Program-made: the position numbers and the translations under genes
From: Aequorivita sp.
Lineage (GTDB): Bacteria; Bacteroidota; Bacteroidia; Flavobacteriales; Flavobacteriaceae
Direction: 5' to 3'
Length of the DNA stretch: 64,000 nucleotides
NCBI GenBank assembly: GCA_024637015.1
Contig: JAGXGE010000004.1
Span: 124,001 to 188,000 of the forward strand
Part shown: positions 53,018 to 62,092 of the stretch, one piece after another
Numbering within the stretch: the stretch's first letter is position 1
Layout of the letters: each line of letters opens with the position of its first letter
The notes under the pieces: model-generated
The model's input: only the letters and a program-made list of their open reading frames with translations
What the model was told of the DNA's origin: nothing
Database searches by the model: none

Positions 53018-55609
53018 CTAATTTATAATAAGTTTCGCTGTTTGTGAGTAATTCTCAGCATCAATCTGTATTAAATAAATTCCTGTTTTCAAGCCATTTG
53101 CATTTATATTCGCAATAGTATGTAGTTCCGTTTGTTGGCTAAACACTTTTCTTCCATGGACGTCAAAGATAGAAATGTTAATATCTCCTTTGTCTTGCCT
53201 AGCTTTTATAAAGATTTCACCATTTGATGGATTAGGATATATAATGAAATTATCTTGAATACTTCCATTGTCATTTACTCCCAATAGGCAATCTACAGGT
53301 ACATTAAAAGCTTCCGCACCATCAGATCTGCTATTGGAACTTCCTTGACTGGCACTAACCCCTAGTCCTCTTCGTGCAAACGCACGCCAGATAATGCATC
53401 TGTTAGCGCCTCCGTTGGCCAAATCATCGGCTTCAAGGATAGCATCCCTTCCATCCACGAATCCAGGACTACATGGCTGTAATTTCAATCCATCGGTCAC
53501 TAATTGTATAGCTATATTATTACCGCCGGTACCATTGTACAAATCGTCATCAAAACCGTATTCATCAATTAGATCCCAAGTCATTTCCCAAAGCATGGCA
53601 TTCCATACAGAACCTACACCGTGGGGTACAGCTTCTGTTTTAATATCATCATAGGTATGCGGGTTTATTCCAAAATCCGTACTGTAAGGATATGTTCTAA
53701 TTCCGTTTGGATCACCTGAGGCATAGGAGCCCATTCCGCGAATGTCTTCCGCCTGATCGCCATTCTGAATTGTAAGTATTAAACCAAAGAAATCACTCCA
53801 GCCTTCTCCCATTTGTTCTTGGTTCTGCAGACATCCAACATTTGATGGTCCTGCTGTTAATCTGTTTGAAATACCATGACCATATTCGTGGACAACAATT
53901 TCTGTATCTAGGCTCCCGTCAAGGCTTAGTGGAACATTCGTTCCATTTATAGTTCCATTGATAGAACCACCACCATCTAATAATGTAATTATTGGATCAC
54001 CATCAACATTTGATATTGCGAATGCCGGGATAGTAACTTGACAGCCCACAACTCCGCCACCCATAAGTGGTGGATCGCCAGCCACATTATTTACAATTAT
54101 TGCTGCAACAGCACCATTGTTTTGTGCAGCCAAAACCTTAAATCCAAATTCACACTCACCTCTTCTGATTACTGCAATTTTCCCATTCAAGGAACCTCCA
54201 TTTGTAATATTGTCACAACCATCATTTGGATCTGACGAAGGCCCAGAATCATCATCCTCAATCAAAACTAAGTCTTGAGTTAGGTTAATAGGAATTCCAG
54301 CGCCAAAAGCTGCTGCAATACCACTATAAACTCCAGCGAGTGGACCACTATTAATTGTGAAAATATCTGCAACCGGCGTGCCACCACCACCCCAAAGATA
54401 CATTTGCATTCTAGGATTACTTCCATCGGGTGGAGTTGCAAAGTTTGCATTATTAGTTCCCCCTCCATCTTGTGCTTCTGCATTTACAGAATCACTACCT
54501 GCTCCGCCATTTCCGTAATTATTTTCTTGAAAGTTCCCACTGGCTTCATCAAAACCATATTGATACATTACATCGTGAATGCTATTGTTCAAATAAAACA
54601 AATTCACTGTTGAGGCATCTCTAAAGTTAGCTGGAGCTTGAGGTAAATTAAATGGAAAATCAAAATTTAAAGAAGCGCCACCATCTGGTGAATTTCCTGA
54701 ATTTGTATCACACAAATCCAAATAAGCATACGCATTATTTCCTCTTGTGATTGTATATTCTGCACCTGTAGCCCCATTTGTATCATGCCATCCGAACGGA
54801 GAGGCTGTCGCGTCTTCAGGAGTGATTACCAATGTATCCGGTCCGTCATTAGGATTCCTTAGCGGCAATGCAAAAACTCTGTATTGAGCGTCTACAAGAA
54901 TGCTTTTTTCGCCTGTAGTATTGTTTTTAAATAAAACGTTTTCGCCTTTTGTAAAGCTATGGTTGTGATTCGTAGAAAAATCTGGTAATCCGCATTGAGA
55001 AACCCAATCCATAGTTTCCAATAAATCTCCGGTCATAGCATCAATACGAACGCTGTAATAATGGCTTGCATCTAGCAAATAGATACTTAAATCCCAAGCC
55101 AATCTTAAAGAATTGCTGTTTTCTATTTTTTGATAAACCAATTGTACCGGAATATTTTCTAATGAAATATTTCCATTAGAAAAAATATAGGTATGGTCCA
55201 TTCCTTCACCAATTAAATTTAAATTAGAAGGTGCATTCAAACCAAGTGCGGTTGCCGCTTTTGAAATTGCCATGTTCGCTGTTAATGCAGGATTTACAGA
55301 ATTAACTCTGGTAGCAATGTTCTCAGCAAATGAAACTTTTGCGCTTACAACAGCTCCATCTTTTATGGCAAATGGAGATGTAGAATTAAACAACTTGATA
55401 CCTTGGTGGCGCTGTTCTACATAAACACTGTAGGCCTCCATACTTTTCGAGAAGCTCTGAGATATTACTGAAATATCAGAAATATCCTGCTGCTGAAGCG
55501 AATACTGTGATCGGTTTTGCTGAAGATACGTTTTTATCACGCCACTGTAATCCTGGGCAAAGGAAAGGTTGACTGCAAAAAAGATTAATAAGTAAAGAAA
55601 TTTTTTCAT
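53018..55609 (-). CDS. M36-family (fungalysin-like) metalloprotease with T9SS sorting domain, copy 2
   Basis: 863 residues with the same layout as copy 1: signal peptide, FTP/propeptide region, M36 core with HEYGH at about residue 573 and EQMGEGWSDFFG, a PA insert (about 430-530) and a T9SS type A sorting domain (FIIYPNPSNGEIFI to AKLIIN). The N-terminal 80 residues and the catalytic core are almost identical to copy 1. The PA insert and the region around residues 205-245 are most diverged, which could change substrate access. The two genes, on the same strand with 241 nt between them, arose by tandem duplication. Each has its own terminator. Confidence 0.93.
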   Translation of the reverse strand: MKKFLYLLIFFAVNLSFAQDYSGVIKTYLQQNRSQYSLQQQDISDISVISQSFSKSMEAYSVYVEQRHQGIKLFNSTSPFAIKDGAVVSAKVSFAENIATRVNSVNPALTANMAISKAATALGLNAPSNLNLIGEGMDHTYIFSNGNISLENIPVQLVYQKIENSNSLRLAWDLSIYLLDASHYYSVRIDAMTGDLLETMDWVSQCGLPDFSTNHNHSFTKGENVLFKNNTTGEKSILVDAQYRVFALPLRNPNDGPDTLVITPEDATASPFGWHDTNGATGAEYTITRGNNAYAYLDLCDTNSGNSPDGGASLNFDFPFNLPQAPANFRDASTVNLFYLNNSIHDVMYQYGFDEASGNFQENNYGNGGAGSDSVNAEAQDGGGTNNANFATPPDGSNPRMQMYLWGGGGTPVADIFTINSGPLAGVYSGIAAAFGAGIPINLTQDLVLIEDDDSGPSSDPNDGCDNITNGGSLNGKIAVIRRGECEFGFKVLAAQNNGAVAAIIVNNVAGDPPLMGGGVVGCQVTIPAFAISNVDGDPIITLLDGGGSINGTINGTNVPLSLDGSLDTEIVVHEYGHGISNRLTAGPSNVGCLQNQEQMGEGWSDFFGLILTIQNGDQAEDIRGMGSYASGDPNGIRTYPYSTDFGINPHTYDDIKTEAVPHGVGSVWNAMLWEMTWDLIDEYGFDDDLYNGTGGNNIAIQLVTDGLKLQPCSPGFVDGRDAILEADDLANGGANRCIIWRAFARRGLGVSASQGSSNSRSDGAEAFNVPVDCLLGVNDNGSIQDNFIIYPNPSNGEIFIKARQDKGDINISIFDVHGRKVFSQQTELHTIANINANGLKTGIYLIQIDAENYSQTAKLIIN

Positions 55610-55765
55610 AAGATTATAGATTTAGTTTTTAGCGAAGTTTAACAGTCATAACAAATTGGAAAAAACCAATTATGTGTAAATTTTTTTTTAAAAATATTGT
55701 AAAATTTTCAAAAATTTATGAAAAAGCCAACAATTAACACAATTTCCACTTATATAGTCAGCCTT

Positions 55766-57097
55766 TTATAGGTTCCCTTTTATTTTTTGAAAGATTTGCA
55801 ATGCATTTCCGTCAGTCAATCGGGAAACGTAACTGCAGCACTCCATTAAATATTCGTAAATAGATTGGTTTTTGGAAAGATCACTTTCAAACATTCGCAA
55901 TAATAATTTATCATAATGGCGAACTTTACCATTTTGATGATTTTCATAAGCTGTGGAAAAGGCATCGAGCAAGGTTGACAATATAGTGTAACCCGCAATC
56001 TCCTTTTCCATCACTTCAGTGCTTTGATACACTTTTTCGACACTTATCTTTATTATATCAGCTATCTGAGCTTTGTATTGGCTTTTGTCCAACAATGCTT
56101 CTGAAAAAGTACCTTTCAAAATTTCTTCTTCATTATCAATAAAAATTGAAGCGGCTTCAGCAATCAAGGTGTTTATAGCAAGTGAACGCAAATAAGCCAA
56201 TCGATCCTGCGAAGTTTTTAAACTGGAATAAATATCTTTTCTTAAATTATTTCGAACCAAATTAATCAAATACTCAAGCGCTATTTCTTCTTCAATCAAC
56301 CCAAGGTTGATGCCGTCCTCAAAATCAATAATTGTGTAACAAATATCATCCGCAGCCTCAACCAAAAATGCAAGTGGGTGACGCGCGAAGCCATTATTAT
56401 CTCTGTTTAAAAGACCGAGTTCGGAAACCACTTCACTGAAAAATTCTGTATCGCTTTGAAAAACACCAAATTTTTTATCGGCAACATGGGTTGTAGGTTT
56501 TTTGGGAAGCGATTGTTTTGGATATTTCATAAACGCACCCAAGGTTGCATAAGTCAACCGCAGACCACCTTCCACGCCATTTTTGGATTCTGTCAAAATT
56601 TTGAAGCCATTGGCGTTTCCTTCAAAATCTACCAAATCTTGATATTCCTTTTCGGTGAGTTGATCTTTAAAACGCTTGCCATTTCCGTTCAAAAAATAAT
56701 CGCCAATTGCCTTTTCGCCACTGTGTCCGAATGGTGGATTGCCAATGTCGTGCGCCAAAGAGGCCGCAGCCACAATCGCCCCAAAATCGTTGAATTGATA
56801 CCCGTGCACATTCTGCAATTGCGGATGTTTCTTTAATATTTCCTTTCCCACAATTCTTCCTAGAGAACGGCCCACTACCGAAACTTCCAAACTATGTGTG
56901 AGTCGAGTGTGGACAAAAGAGGTTTTTGACAATGGAATAACCTGTGTTTTATCTTGCAAACTTCGGAATGCCGATGAAAAAATAACGCGGTCATAATCTA
57001 CCTCAAAGCCCAAACGAGTTTCATTCTCTTCAATCCTAATTCTTTTTCCTGTATGTCCTTGCTTCCGTAAAGAGAGCAACTGTTCCCATTGCATCAT
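55766..57097 (-). CDS. dgt: Deoxyguanosine triphosphate triphosphohydrolase (dGTPase-like HD protein)
   Basis: 443 residues starting at ATG 57097 (MMQWEQLLSL); an upstream TTG (57106) adds three residues. The HD-domain metal ligands are visible: His in HTRLTHSLEV (about residue 70), HD in SLAHDIGNPPFGHSGE (about 118) and a later Asp (in AADDICYTIIDFED). The N-terminal RLGFEVDYDRVIFSSAFRSL is diagnostic of dGTPases. It hydrolyses dGTP (or another dNTP) to nucleoside and triphosphate, controlling the nucleotide pool. It is divergent from the phosphate-regulated TonB receptor. Confidence 0.93.
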   Translation of the reverse strand: MMQWEQLLSLRKQGHTGKRIRIEENETRLGFEVDYDRVIFSSAFRSLQDKTQVIPLSKTSFVHTRLTHSLEVSVVGRSLGRIVGKEILKKHPQLQNVHGYQFNDFGAIVAAASLAHDIGNPPFGHSGEKAIGDYFLNGNGKRFKDQLTEKEYQDLVDFEGNANGFKILTESKNGVEGGLRLTYATLGAFMKYPKQSLPKKPTTHVADKKFGVFQSDTEFFSEVVSELGLLNRDNNGFARHPLAFLVEAADDICYTIIDFEDGINLGLIEEEIALEYLINLVRNNLRKDIYSSLKTSQDRLAYLRSLAINTLIAEAASIFIDNEEEILKGTFSEALLDKSQYKAQIADIIKISVEKVYQSTEVMEKEIAGYTILSTLLDAFSTAYENHQNGKVRHYDKLLLRMFESDLSKNQSIYEYLMECCSYVSRLTDGNALQIFQKIKGNL

Positions 57098-57167
57098 AAT
57101 ATTCAAAAATTTGTAGGCAAGATAGCATTTTCAAAAAGTAAAGCAAGGATAATTTTTAGGTTGTTTC

Positions 57168-57245
57168 TTAACCTTAACCTAACACTATAGTGACGAATTG
57201 GTAATGCCTAATTAACACCGGCTTTACATTGTGGGAGTTCCTTTG
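57168..57245 (+). promoter_or_regulatory. Pho-type promoter with six phased half-sites (TonB receptor)
   Basis: 5-bp half-sites repeat every 11 bp at 57168 (TTAAC), 57179 (CTAAC), 57190 (GTGAC), 57201 (GTAAT), 57212 (TTAAC) and 57223 (TTTAC). The last ends 10 bp before the -7 box TTCCTTTG (57238-57245). An 11-bp direct-repeat array just upstream of the -7 box is what PhoB-type winged-helix activators bind. No TTG occurs at -33. Confidence 0.72.
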
Positions 57246-57268
57246 CACAAATAAATCAAACGACAAAA

Positions 57269-60094
57269 ATGAAAACAATTATTAAAGTTTTATTCTTTTT
57301 TTTAACCTCCATTTCAATAGCCCAAACAGGCTCTATTGTTGGAAAACTTACAGATACCGACTATAATAACGAACCTTTGCCTTTTGCAAATATTTTTCTG
57401 AAAGGAACCTCAAAAGGAGTTACTTCAGATATAGATGGTTTGTATTCTTTGGAAAGCATTGAACCTGGAACCTATACCGTGGTTTATAGTTTTGTAGGGT
57501 ATAAAACGGTTGAAATTCCAGACGTAAAAGTAATTGCAGACAAAGTAACAAATATAGATGTGCCTATGAGCGCCAGTGCGGCTGCTTTAGATGAGGTTGT
57601 AATTAAAACCACAACAAGAAGGGAAAGTGCAGTTGCTTTATTATTAGAACAGAAGAAAGCTGTTGGCATTACACAGTCCATCGGTGCGGAAGACCTTTCA
57701 AGAAAAGGTGTCGGCGATGCCGAAGGTGCCGTAACTAAAGTAACTGGTGTTAAAAAACAGGCAGGTATAAAGAACGTATTTGTTCGCGGTTTGGGAGACC
57801 GTTACAATTCTACCACCTTGAATGAATTACCACTTCCTTCAGAAGATCCGGAATACAAAAATATTTCTTTGGACTTTTTCTCTAGTGATGTTATTGAAAG
57901 TGTAGGCATAAACAAAACTTTTTCTGTACCGCTTTACGGCGACGTTGCGGGAGCCAACATAAATATTGTAAGCAAAGAACTTACTGGACCAGGAAGTTTA
58001 CAGTTTTCCATTTCGCCGGAAGTGAATTCACGAGCTGTTGGAAAAGAATTTTTAATTATGGACAATGCCAAATACATTGGCAATATTCACGATACGCACG
58101 TACCTATTACAGACTTGAGTGTACATGCTTTTGATAACAACTTTAAACCAAACACCCAAAACGCCCAACTAAACTCCAGTTATTCCCTTTCTGGTGGAAA
58201 GCGTTTTGATATCGGGAATAATAGGTTGAGTCTTTTTTTCGTAGGTAATTTTGACAATAAATATGAATACCGCGAAGGAACTTCTGACAGGATAAATGCT
58301 GCTGGAGGATTTAATCAACAATTTCAAAGAACCGAATACAATTACAACGTTTCAAAATTGGCTATGGCCAACATAAAATTCCGTTTTCAGGAAGGAGATT
58401 ATATCGCGGCAAACAGTATGTTCATAAAAAACAACAGCCAAAGTGTTGCTGATTATTACGGATTAAAAGCAGGACTTACCGAAAACAATGAGCCTCAAAA
58501 CCCAATTCGTGCTTTAATTAGAAGACAGCAGGAAAACGAAAATAATCTTTTTGTAAACCAGCTTTTAACTTCGCTTACCATTTCTGAAAAACTTAGTTTG
58601 GAAGCGGGCGCTTCATACAACACCATACGTGCATATGAGCCAGACCGCAGAACCAACACCTATGTTATTGATGTAAATGCAGACATAGCCCGTGCTGCTT
58701 CGGGAAGTGCGCTTAACAATCGTTTTTATTCAAATCTTGAGGAAAATGATTTGGCCGGAAAGCTTTATTTGGATTATGCTTTAAATGGAAAAAATGAAGA
58801 CAGTAAAAATAGTAGAGTCCGTCTGGGTTACAATTATAGAGATACAGACCGAGCTTTCAATTATACCCAGTTAAACTATATTTTTGACAGCCCGGCCGTT
58901 GTAGATATTGACAATCCAGACACTTCACTTTTTAACCAGCAATCTTTAAACGATGGAATATTTAGACTTACCACAAACCGTGGTGATGGTCGTGACGGGA
59001 AAGATCCTTTCATTCCTTTTTCTTATGATGGAACCAGAACCATTCACTCAGGTTTAGGAGAAGTAAGTTATGATTTTTCAAATAGCTTTTCAGCAAACGT
59101 AGGCGTTCGTTACGAAAAAGTGAAACAGGAAGTGCTTTTTGACACCAACCTTGCAACAACCAACGATCCAAACACAGATCCTTCACTTATTGATGAAAAC
59201 TTCGTTCTACCAAGTTTCAATTTGAAGTATAACTTTAACGAAAACAGCATCGTTCGTTTAGCGGGAAGCAAAACTTACACGCTTCCACAATTTAAGGAGG
59301 TAGCACCTTTCCTTTATGAAGACGTAAGCTTCAACAGTTTTGGTAATCCAGATTTGTTGACTGCTGACAATTACAACCTAGATTTGAAATATGAATACTA
59401 CTTCAGCCCAGGTGAAATTGTTGCCGTTACTGGTTTCTATAAAAACATCAAAAATGCCATAAACCGTATTGAGGTGAATTCTGCTGCAGGCGAACTTTCC
59501 TATGTAAACACTGGTGATGCAACTATTGCAGGAGTTGAGCTTGAACTGAGAAAAAACATTCTGAAACTTTCGAATGATTCTGACAGTGAAAAGACTTTGA
59601 CTTTCGGATTGAATGCTTCCTATTTATACTCAAACCAAAAATTGGAAGATGTTCCAACGGATAATCTTACCGTTCGTTTCACCAATAAAGAAGATGAACT
59701 GGAAGGTTCTTCACCATTCATTTTGGGCTCAGATTTAACGCTGAATTTGAAAAAGAAAAACAGCGGCATTACCAGCTCGGTGGTTTTCAACTATAACAGT
59801 AAAAGTATCTACTCTTTGGGAACAGGCGGTGATGATGCAAATCCAGGTTCAGGAAAGAACAACATTATGCTATCAGCCATCCCAACATTGGATTTCATCA
59901 ACAAAATTGCCATCAATGAAAATTTCGGAATCAAACTTAACATTAAAAACATATTAGATCCCGAGTACAAATTGACACAAGATGTAAACAATATTGGAGT
60001 TCCAAATCTCTCATTACCAGACGGACAGGAAGTTCCAGTAGAAACCTACAAAAGAGGCGTAGTTTTTAGTGCAGGCGTTTCCTATTCATTCTAA
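57269..60094 (+). CDS. TonB-dependent receptor of the phosphate-starvation locus
   Basis: 941 residues. A signal peptide (1-18, SISIAQ) precedes a carboxypeptidase-like regulatory domain (about 22-105, GKLTDTDYNNEPLPFANIFL), a TonB-box-like linker, the plug (about 120-240, KNVFVRGLGDRYNSTTLNEL) and a long beta-barrel ending RGVVFSAGVSYSF. There is no STN domain, so it does not signal through an anti-sigma. It is followed by a surface lipoprotein gene with a matching promoter, a receptor-lipoprotein pair like SusCD in logic although the lipoprotein is not SusD. The upstream array of phased half-sites, the OprO/P-type porin and the PstS nearby suggest import of phosphate or an organic phosphorus compound. 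Confidence 0.85.
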   Translation: MKTIIKVLFFFLTSISIAQTGSIVGKLTDTDYNNEPLPFANIFLKGTSKGVTSDIDGLYSLESIEPGTYTVVYSFVGYKTVEIPDVKVIADKVTNIDVPMSASAAALDEVVIKTTTRRESAVALLLEQKKAVGITQSIGAEDLSRKGVGDAEGAVTKVTGVKKQAGIKNVFVRGLGDRYNSTTLNELPLPSEDPEYKNISLDFFSSDVIESVGINKTFSVPLYGDVAGANINIVSKELTGPGSLQFSISPEVNSRAVGKEFLIMDNAKYIGNIHDTHVPITDLSVHAFDNNFKPNTQNAQLNSSYSLSGGKRFDIGNNRLSLFFVGNFDNKYEYREGTSDRINAAGGFNQQFQRTEYNYNVSKLAMANIKFRFQEGDYIAANSMFIKNNSQSVADYYGLKAGLTENNEPQNPIRALIRRQQENENNLFVNQLLTSLTISEKLSLEAGASYNTIRAYEPDRRTNTYVIDVNADIARAASGSALNNRFYSNLEENDLAGKLYLDYALNGKNEDSKNSRVRLGYNYRDTDRAFNYTQLNYIFDSPAVVDIDNPDTSLFNQQSLNDGIFRLTTNRGDGRDGKDPFIPFSYDGTRTIHSGLGEVSYDFSNSFSANVGVRYEKVKQEVLFDTNLATTNDPNTDPSLIDENFVLPSFNLKYNFNENSIVRLAGSKTYTLPQFKEVAPFLYEDVSFNSFGNPDLLTADNYNLDLKYEYYFSPGEIVAVTGFYKNIKNAINRIEVNSAAGELSYVNTGDATIAGVELELRKNILKLSNDSDSEKTLTFGLNASYLYSNQKLEDVPTDNLTVRFTNKEDELEGSSPFILGSDLTLNLKKKNSGITSSVVFNYNSKSIYSLGTGGDDANPGSGKNNIMLSAIPTLDFINKIAINENFGIKLNIKNILDPEYKLTQDVNNIGVPNLSLPDGQEVPVETYKRGVVFSAGVSYSF

Positions 60095-60103
60095 AAAATA
60101 CAA

Positions 60104-60159
60104 TTAACAGAACCATAATATTAACCTAAGAGTAACGAAACAAGCTAGTTGTTTCTTTG
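60104..60159 (+). promoter_or_regulatory. Pho-type promoter with four phased half-sites (lipoprotein)
   Basis: Half-sites every 11 bp at 60104 (TTAAC), 60115 (ATAAT), 60126 (CTAAG) and 60137 (GAAAC), then 10 bp, then the -7 box TTTCTTTG (60152-60159). A second, better-matching but out-of-register pair (TTAAC 60121, GTAAC 60132) overlaps it. Confidence 0.66.
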
Positions 60160-60186
60160 CACCAAACTTTTAAAACAAAACAAAAA

Positions 60187-61455
60187 ATGAAAAAATTTCT
60201 TTTATCAAGCTTTGTAATCGCAACATTAGCCCTTACTGGCTGTAGTAAAGACGATAGCCCCACACCAGTGGCAGCTACTTGTAATGATGGAGTTCAAAAC
60301 GGTGACGAAACTGGTATCGATTGTGGCGGTTCAGCATGTGAGCCTTGCGCAGTGCAAGCTGAAAAAGACGGTATAATTGCCTCTCAAGACGATCCAGATT
60401 TAGATCCTGCTGACCTTAAAGGTGATGTAACTGCAGATGTATGCTTAACAGCAGACACAGTATGGATTCTTACTGGTCCGTTACACGTTAAAAACGGAGC
60501 GACATTATGTATAGAGCCAGGCACAACCATTAAAGCTACTGCTGGTGGAACAAACGTGTATGTTGCAATAGAGCAAGGAGCAAAAATTAATGCCCCTGGA
60601 ACTGCTGCTGCACCAATAAAATTCACTTCAAGCGCAGCAAATCCAAGATCTGGAGACTGGGGTGGAATTCTTCTAATCGGAAAAGCTCCTATTAGTGGTG
60701 GTGGAACTGCAACTACTGAGGTTGTTGATTTAACTTACGGTGGAACTACTTCAAACGATAACTCTGGAGTTATGAAATATGTTGAAGCTTCATACACTGG
60801 CGCTCGTATCAATGGCGACAAGGAATTTAACGGAATCACTTTTTATGCGGTTGGAAATGAAACCGTTATTGAAAACTTAGCAGTAATTTATGGTGATGAT
60901 GATGCCTATGAATTTTTCGGTGGAACTGTAAATGTAAAGAATTTAATATCAGTAAACATTAAAGATGATATGTTTGACTGGACACAAGGATGGACTGGAA
61001 CTGCTACAAACCTTTATGGTTTAAGAGAAGCTAACTATACATCAATTACTGAAGACCCTCGTGGACTTGAAGGTGATGGAAACCTTGACGGGAATTCTCC
61101 TGGTGACGGCGGACAGTCAAATCCAACAATCAACGGTTTAGTATTGATTAACGCAGGCATCATTGATATGGCTGATATGATTAAAGTAAGAAGAGGTAGC
61201 GGACTTACCCTTACCAATGCATACGTAGCCTTTGGAAATGCTGACGCATTTGCGAGTGACTTCATAGATTTAACAGATTCTAAAGGGGATGCTAAAGGCT
61301 CTTTAATTAATCTTTCAGTAGTTGGAGATTCTTCAACTGGTCTTGATATTACAGATATCAAAACAACTGCCGACGCAACAATTAATGTAACAGACGGAAC
61401 TGTTCCAACAGTGAGCAGAGATTTGTTCAACTGGACTGGTTACGTTTTTGAATAA
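60187..61455 (+). CDS. Beta-helix surface lipoprotein paired with the Pho TonB receptor
   Basis: 422 residues from ATG 60187. A lipobox ends at Cys19 (ALTGC). A short Cys-rich motif (TCNDGVQNGDETGIDCGGSA, then CEPC) follows, as in many Bacteroidota surface lipoproteins. The rest is a repetitive, Asn/Asp/Gly-rich chain (HVKNGATLCIEPGTTIKAT, then GDWGGILLIG) that reads as a right-handed parallel beta-helix, a fold that can bind extended ligands. There is no T9SS signal. Expected place: outer leaflet of the outer membrane, acting as the lid or ligand-capture partner of the receptor encoded just upstream. It has its own promoter of the same type. The ligand is unknown. Confidence 0.82.
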   Translation: MKKFLLSSFVIATLALTGCSKDDSPTPVAATCNDGVQNGDETGIDCGGSACEPCAVQAEKDGIIASQDDPDLDPADLKGDVTADVCLTADTVWILTGPLHVKNGATLCIEPGTTIKATAGGTNVYVAIEQGAKINAPGTAAAPIKFTSSAANPRSGDWGGILLIGKAPISGGGTATTEVVDLTYGGTTSNDNSGVMKYVEASYTGARINGDKEFNGITFYAVGNETVIENLAVIYGDDDAYEFFGGTVNVKNLISVNIKDDMFDWTQGWTGTATNLYGLREANYTSITEDPRGLEGDGNLDGNSPGDGGQSNPTINGLVLINAGIIDMADMIKVRRGSGLTLTNAYVAFGNADAFASDFIDLTDSKGDAKGSLINLSVVGDSSTGLDITDIKTTADATINVTDGTVPTVSRDLFNWTGYVFE

Positions 61456-61477
61456 ATAAGTGAATTAGCAAAAAATT

Positions 61478-61511
61478 AAAACCCCGGGTTCTTAAGAAAC
61501 CGGGGTTTTTT
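61478..61511 (+). terminator. Terminator after the lipoprotein gene
   Basis: AAAACCCCGG (61478-61487) pairs with CCGGGGTTTT (61500-61509); the loop itself can pair (TTCTTAAGAA). A T run follows. It also serves the convergent minus-strand gene at 61529. Confidence 0.92.
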
Positions 61512-61528
61512 CATATTAATCTCAATCT

Positions 61529-61888
61529 TTAATTTGAAACCACTTGTGTATGGGAAGATTTCCAAGTAACTACTTTGGCTACACGTGCATCCATATAGTT
61601 TACTTCTTTAATACTATTATTTGAAAAGAAATACCAAGTGCCTACTTTTTCACCATTATTATATTCTGCTACTGCAGTTTTATTTCCTTGAAGATCATAG
61701 CTTACCCATTCTCCCGTAAGTTTGTTTTCTTTATTATAAAAACCCGTTTGGGCTATCATTCCATTATCATGATAGATTGTAGCTTCTATAACATCACCAT
61801 CTAAAAAGTAAGTGTTGCTTTTAGTATCCTGAGCCAAGGCCACAGAAGTTATAAAAACGATTGCTAAAAGTGCGAGTATATTTTTCAT
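61529..61888 (-). CDS. Small secreted protein with MORN/YwqK-type repeats
   Basis: 119 residues. A signal peptide (to VALAQ, residue 20) is followed by about four short repeats of the form Y-x-N-G-x-x-x-x-G-x-W (GMIAQTGFYNKENKLTGEW, then NNGEKVGTWYFFSNNSIKE). This is the MORN-variant or YwqK family that is often auto-named toxin-antitoxin antitoxin; with a signal peptide and no toxin gene that name should not be trusted. A minus-strand -7 element TAAATTTG lies at 61918-61925. An 11-bp-phased half-site array at 61931-61968 lies just upstream, so phosphate control is possible. Confidence 0.7.
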   Translation of the reverse strand: MKNILALLAIVFITSVALAQDTKSNTYFLDGDVIEATIYHDNGMIAQTGFYNKENKLTGEWVSYDLQGNKTAVAEYNNGEKVGTWYFFSNNSIKEVNYMDARVAKVVTWKSSHTQVVSN

Positions 61889-61930
61889 AAGTAAGTTTTT
61901 AAATATTTTGGAATATTCAAATTTACGAAA

Positions 61931-61968
61931 TTAACCTTTAAGAAACTATTACATAACGTTATAATAAC
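61931..61968 (+). promoter_or_regulatory. Phased half-site array upstream of the MORN-repeat gene
   Basis: Half-sites every 11 bp at 61931 (TTAAC), 61942 (GAAAC), 61953 (ATAAC) and 61964 (ATAAC) in plus orientation. No -7 box follows at 10 bp on the plus strand, and the array begins 6 bp upstream of the minus-strand -7 element of the 61529 gene, in the opposite orientation to that gene. It could be an operator for that gene or a chance match in AT-rich DNA. Confidence 0.4.
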
Positions 61969-62031
61969 ATTAGCATTGTAATAAATTGTATTTCAGTTAT
62001 TTAACAATAACAAAATAATAAAATTAATAAC

Positions 62032-62087
62032 TTAATGATTTGGTAAAACTAAATTTACACAAAATGAACATCTGATTATTTTCTTTG
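62032..62087 (+). promoter_or_regulatory. Orphan Pho-type promoter (predicted small RNA)
   Basis: Half-sites every 11 bp at 62032 (TTAAT), 62043 (GTAAA), 62054 (TTTAC) and 62065 (TGAAC), then exactly 10 bp, then TTTCTTTG (62080-62087). The geometry is the same as at the four Pho-type gene promoters of this locus. No gene starts between it and the terminator at 62152-62185. Confidence 0.62.
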
Positions 62088-62092
62088 TATCT

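Noticed and set aside
60121-60136. TTAAC-N6-GTAAC pair at 60121 as the main Pho box of the lipoprotein gene
   Set aside because: Its sequence is good but it is 15 bp from the -7 box. The register starting at 60104 and ending at 60137 keeps the 10-bp rule of the other promoters. I report the pair only as a secondary site.
61529-61888. Calling the MORN-repeat protein an antitoxin
   Set aside because: It has a signal peptide and no toxin partner. The antitoxin label for this family is an annotation habit that the sequence does not support.
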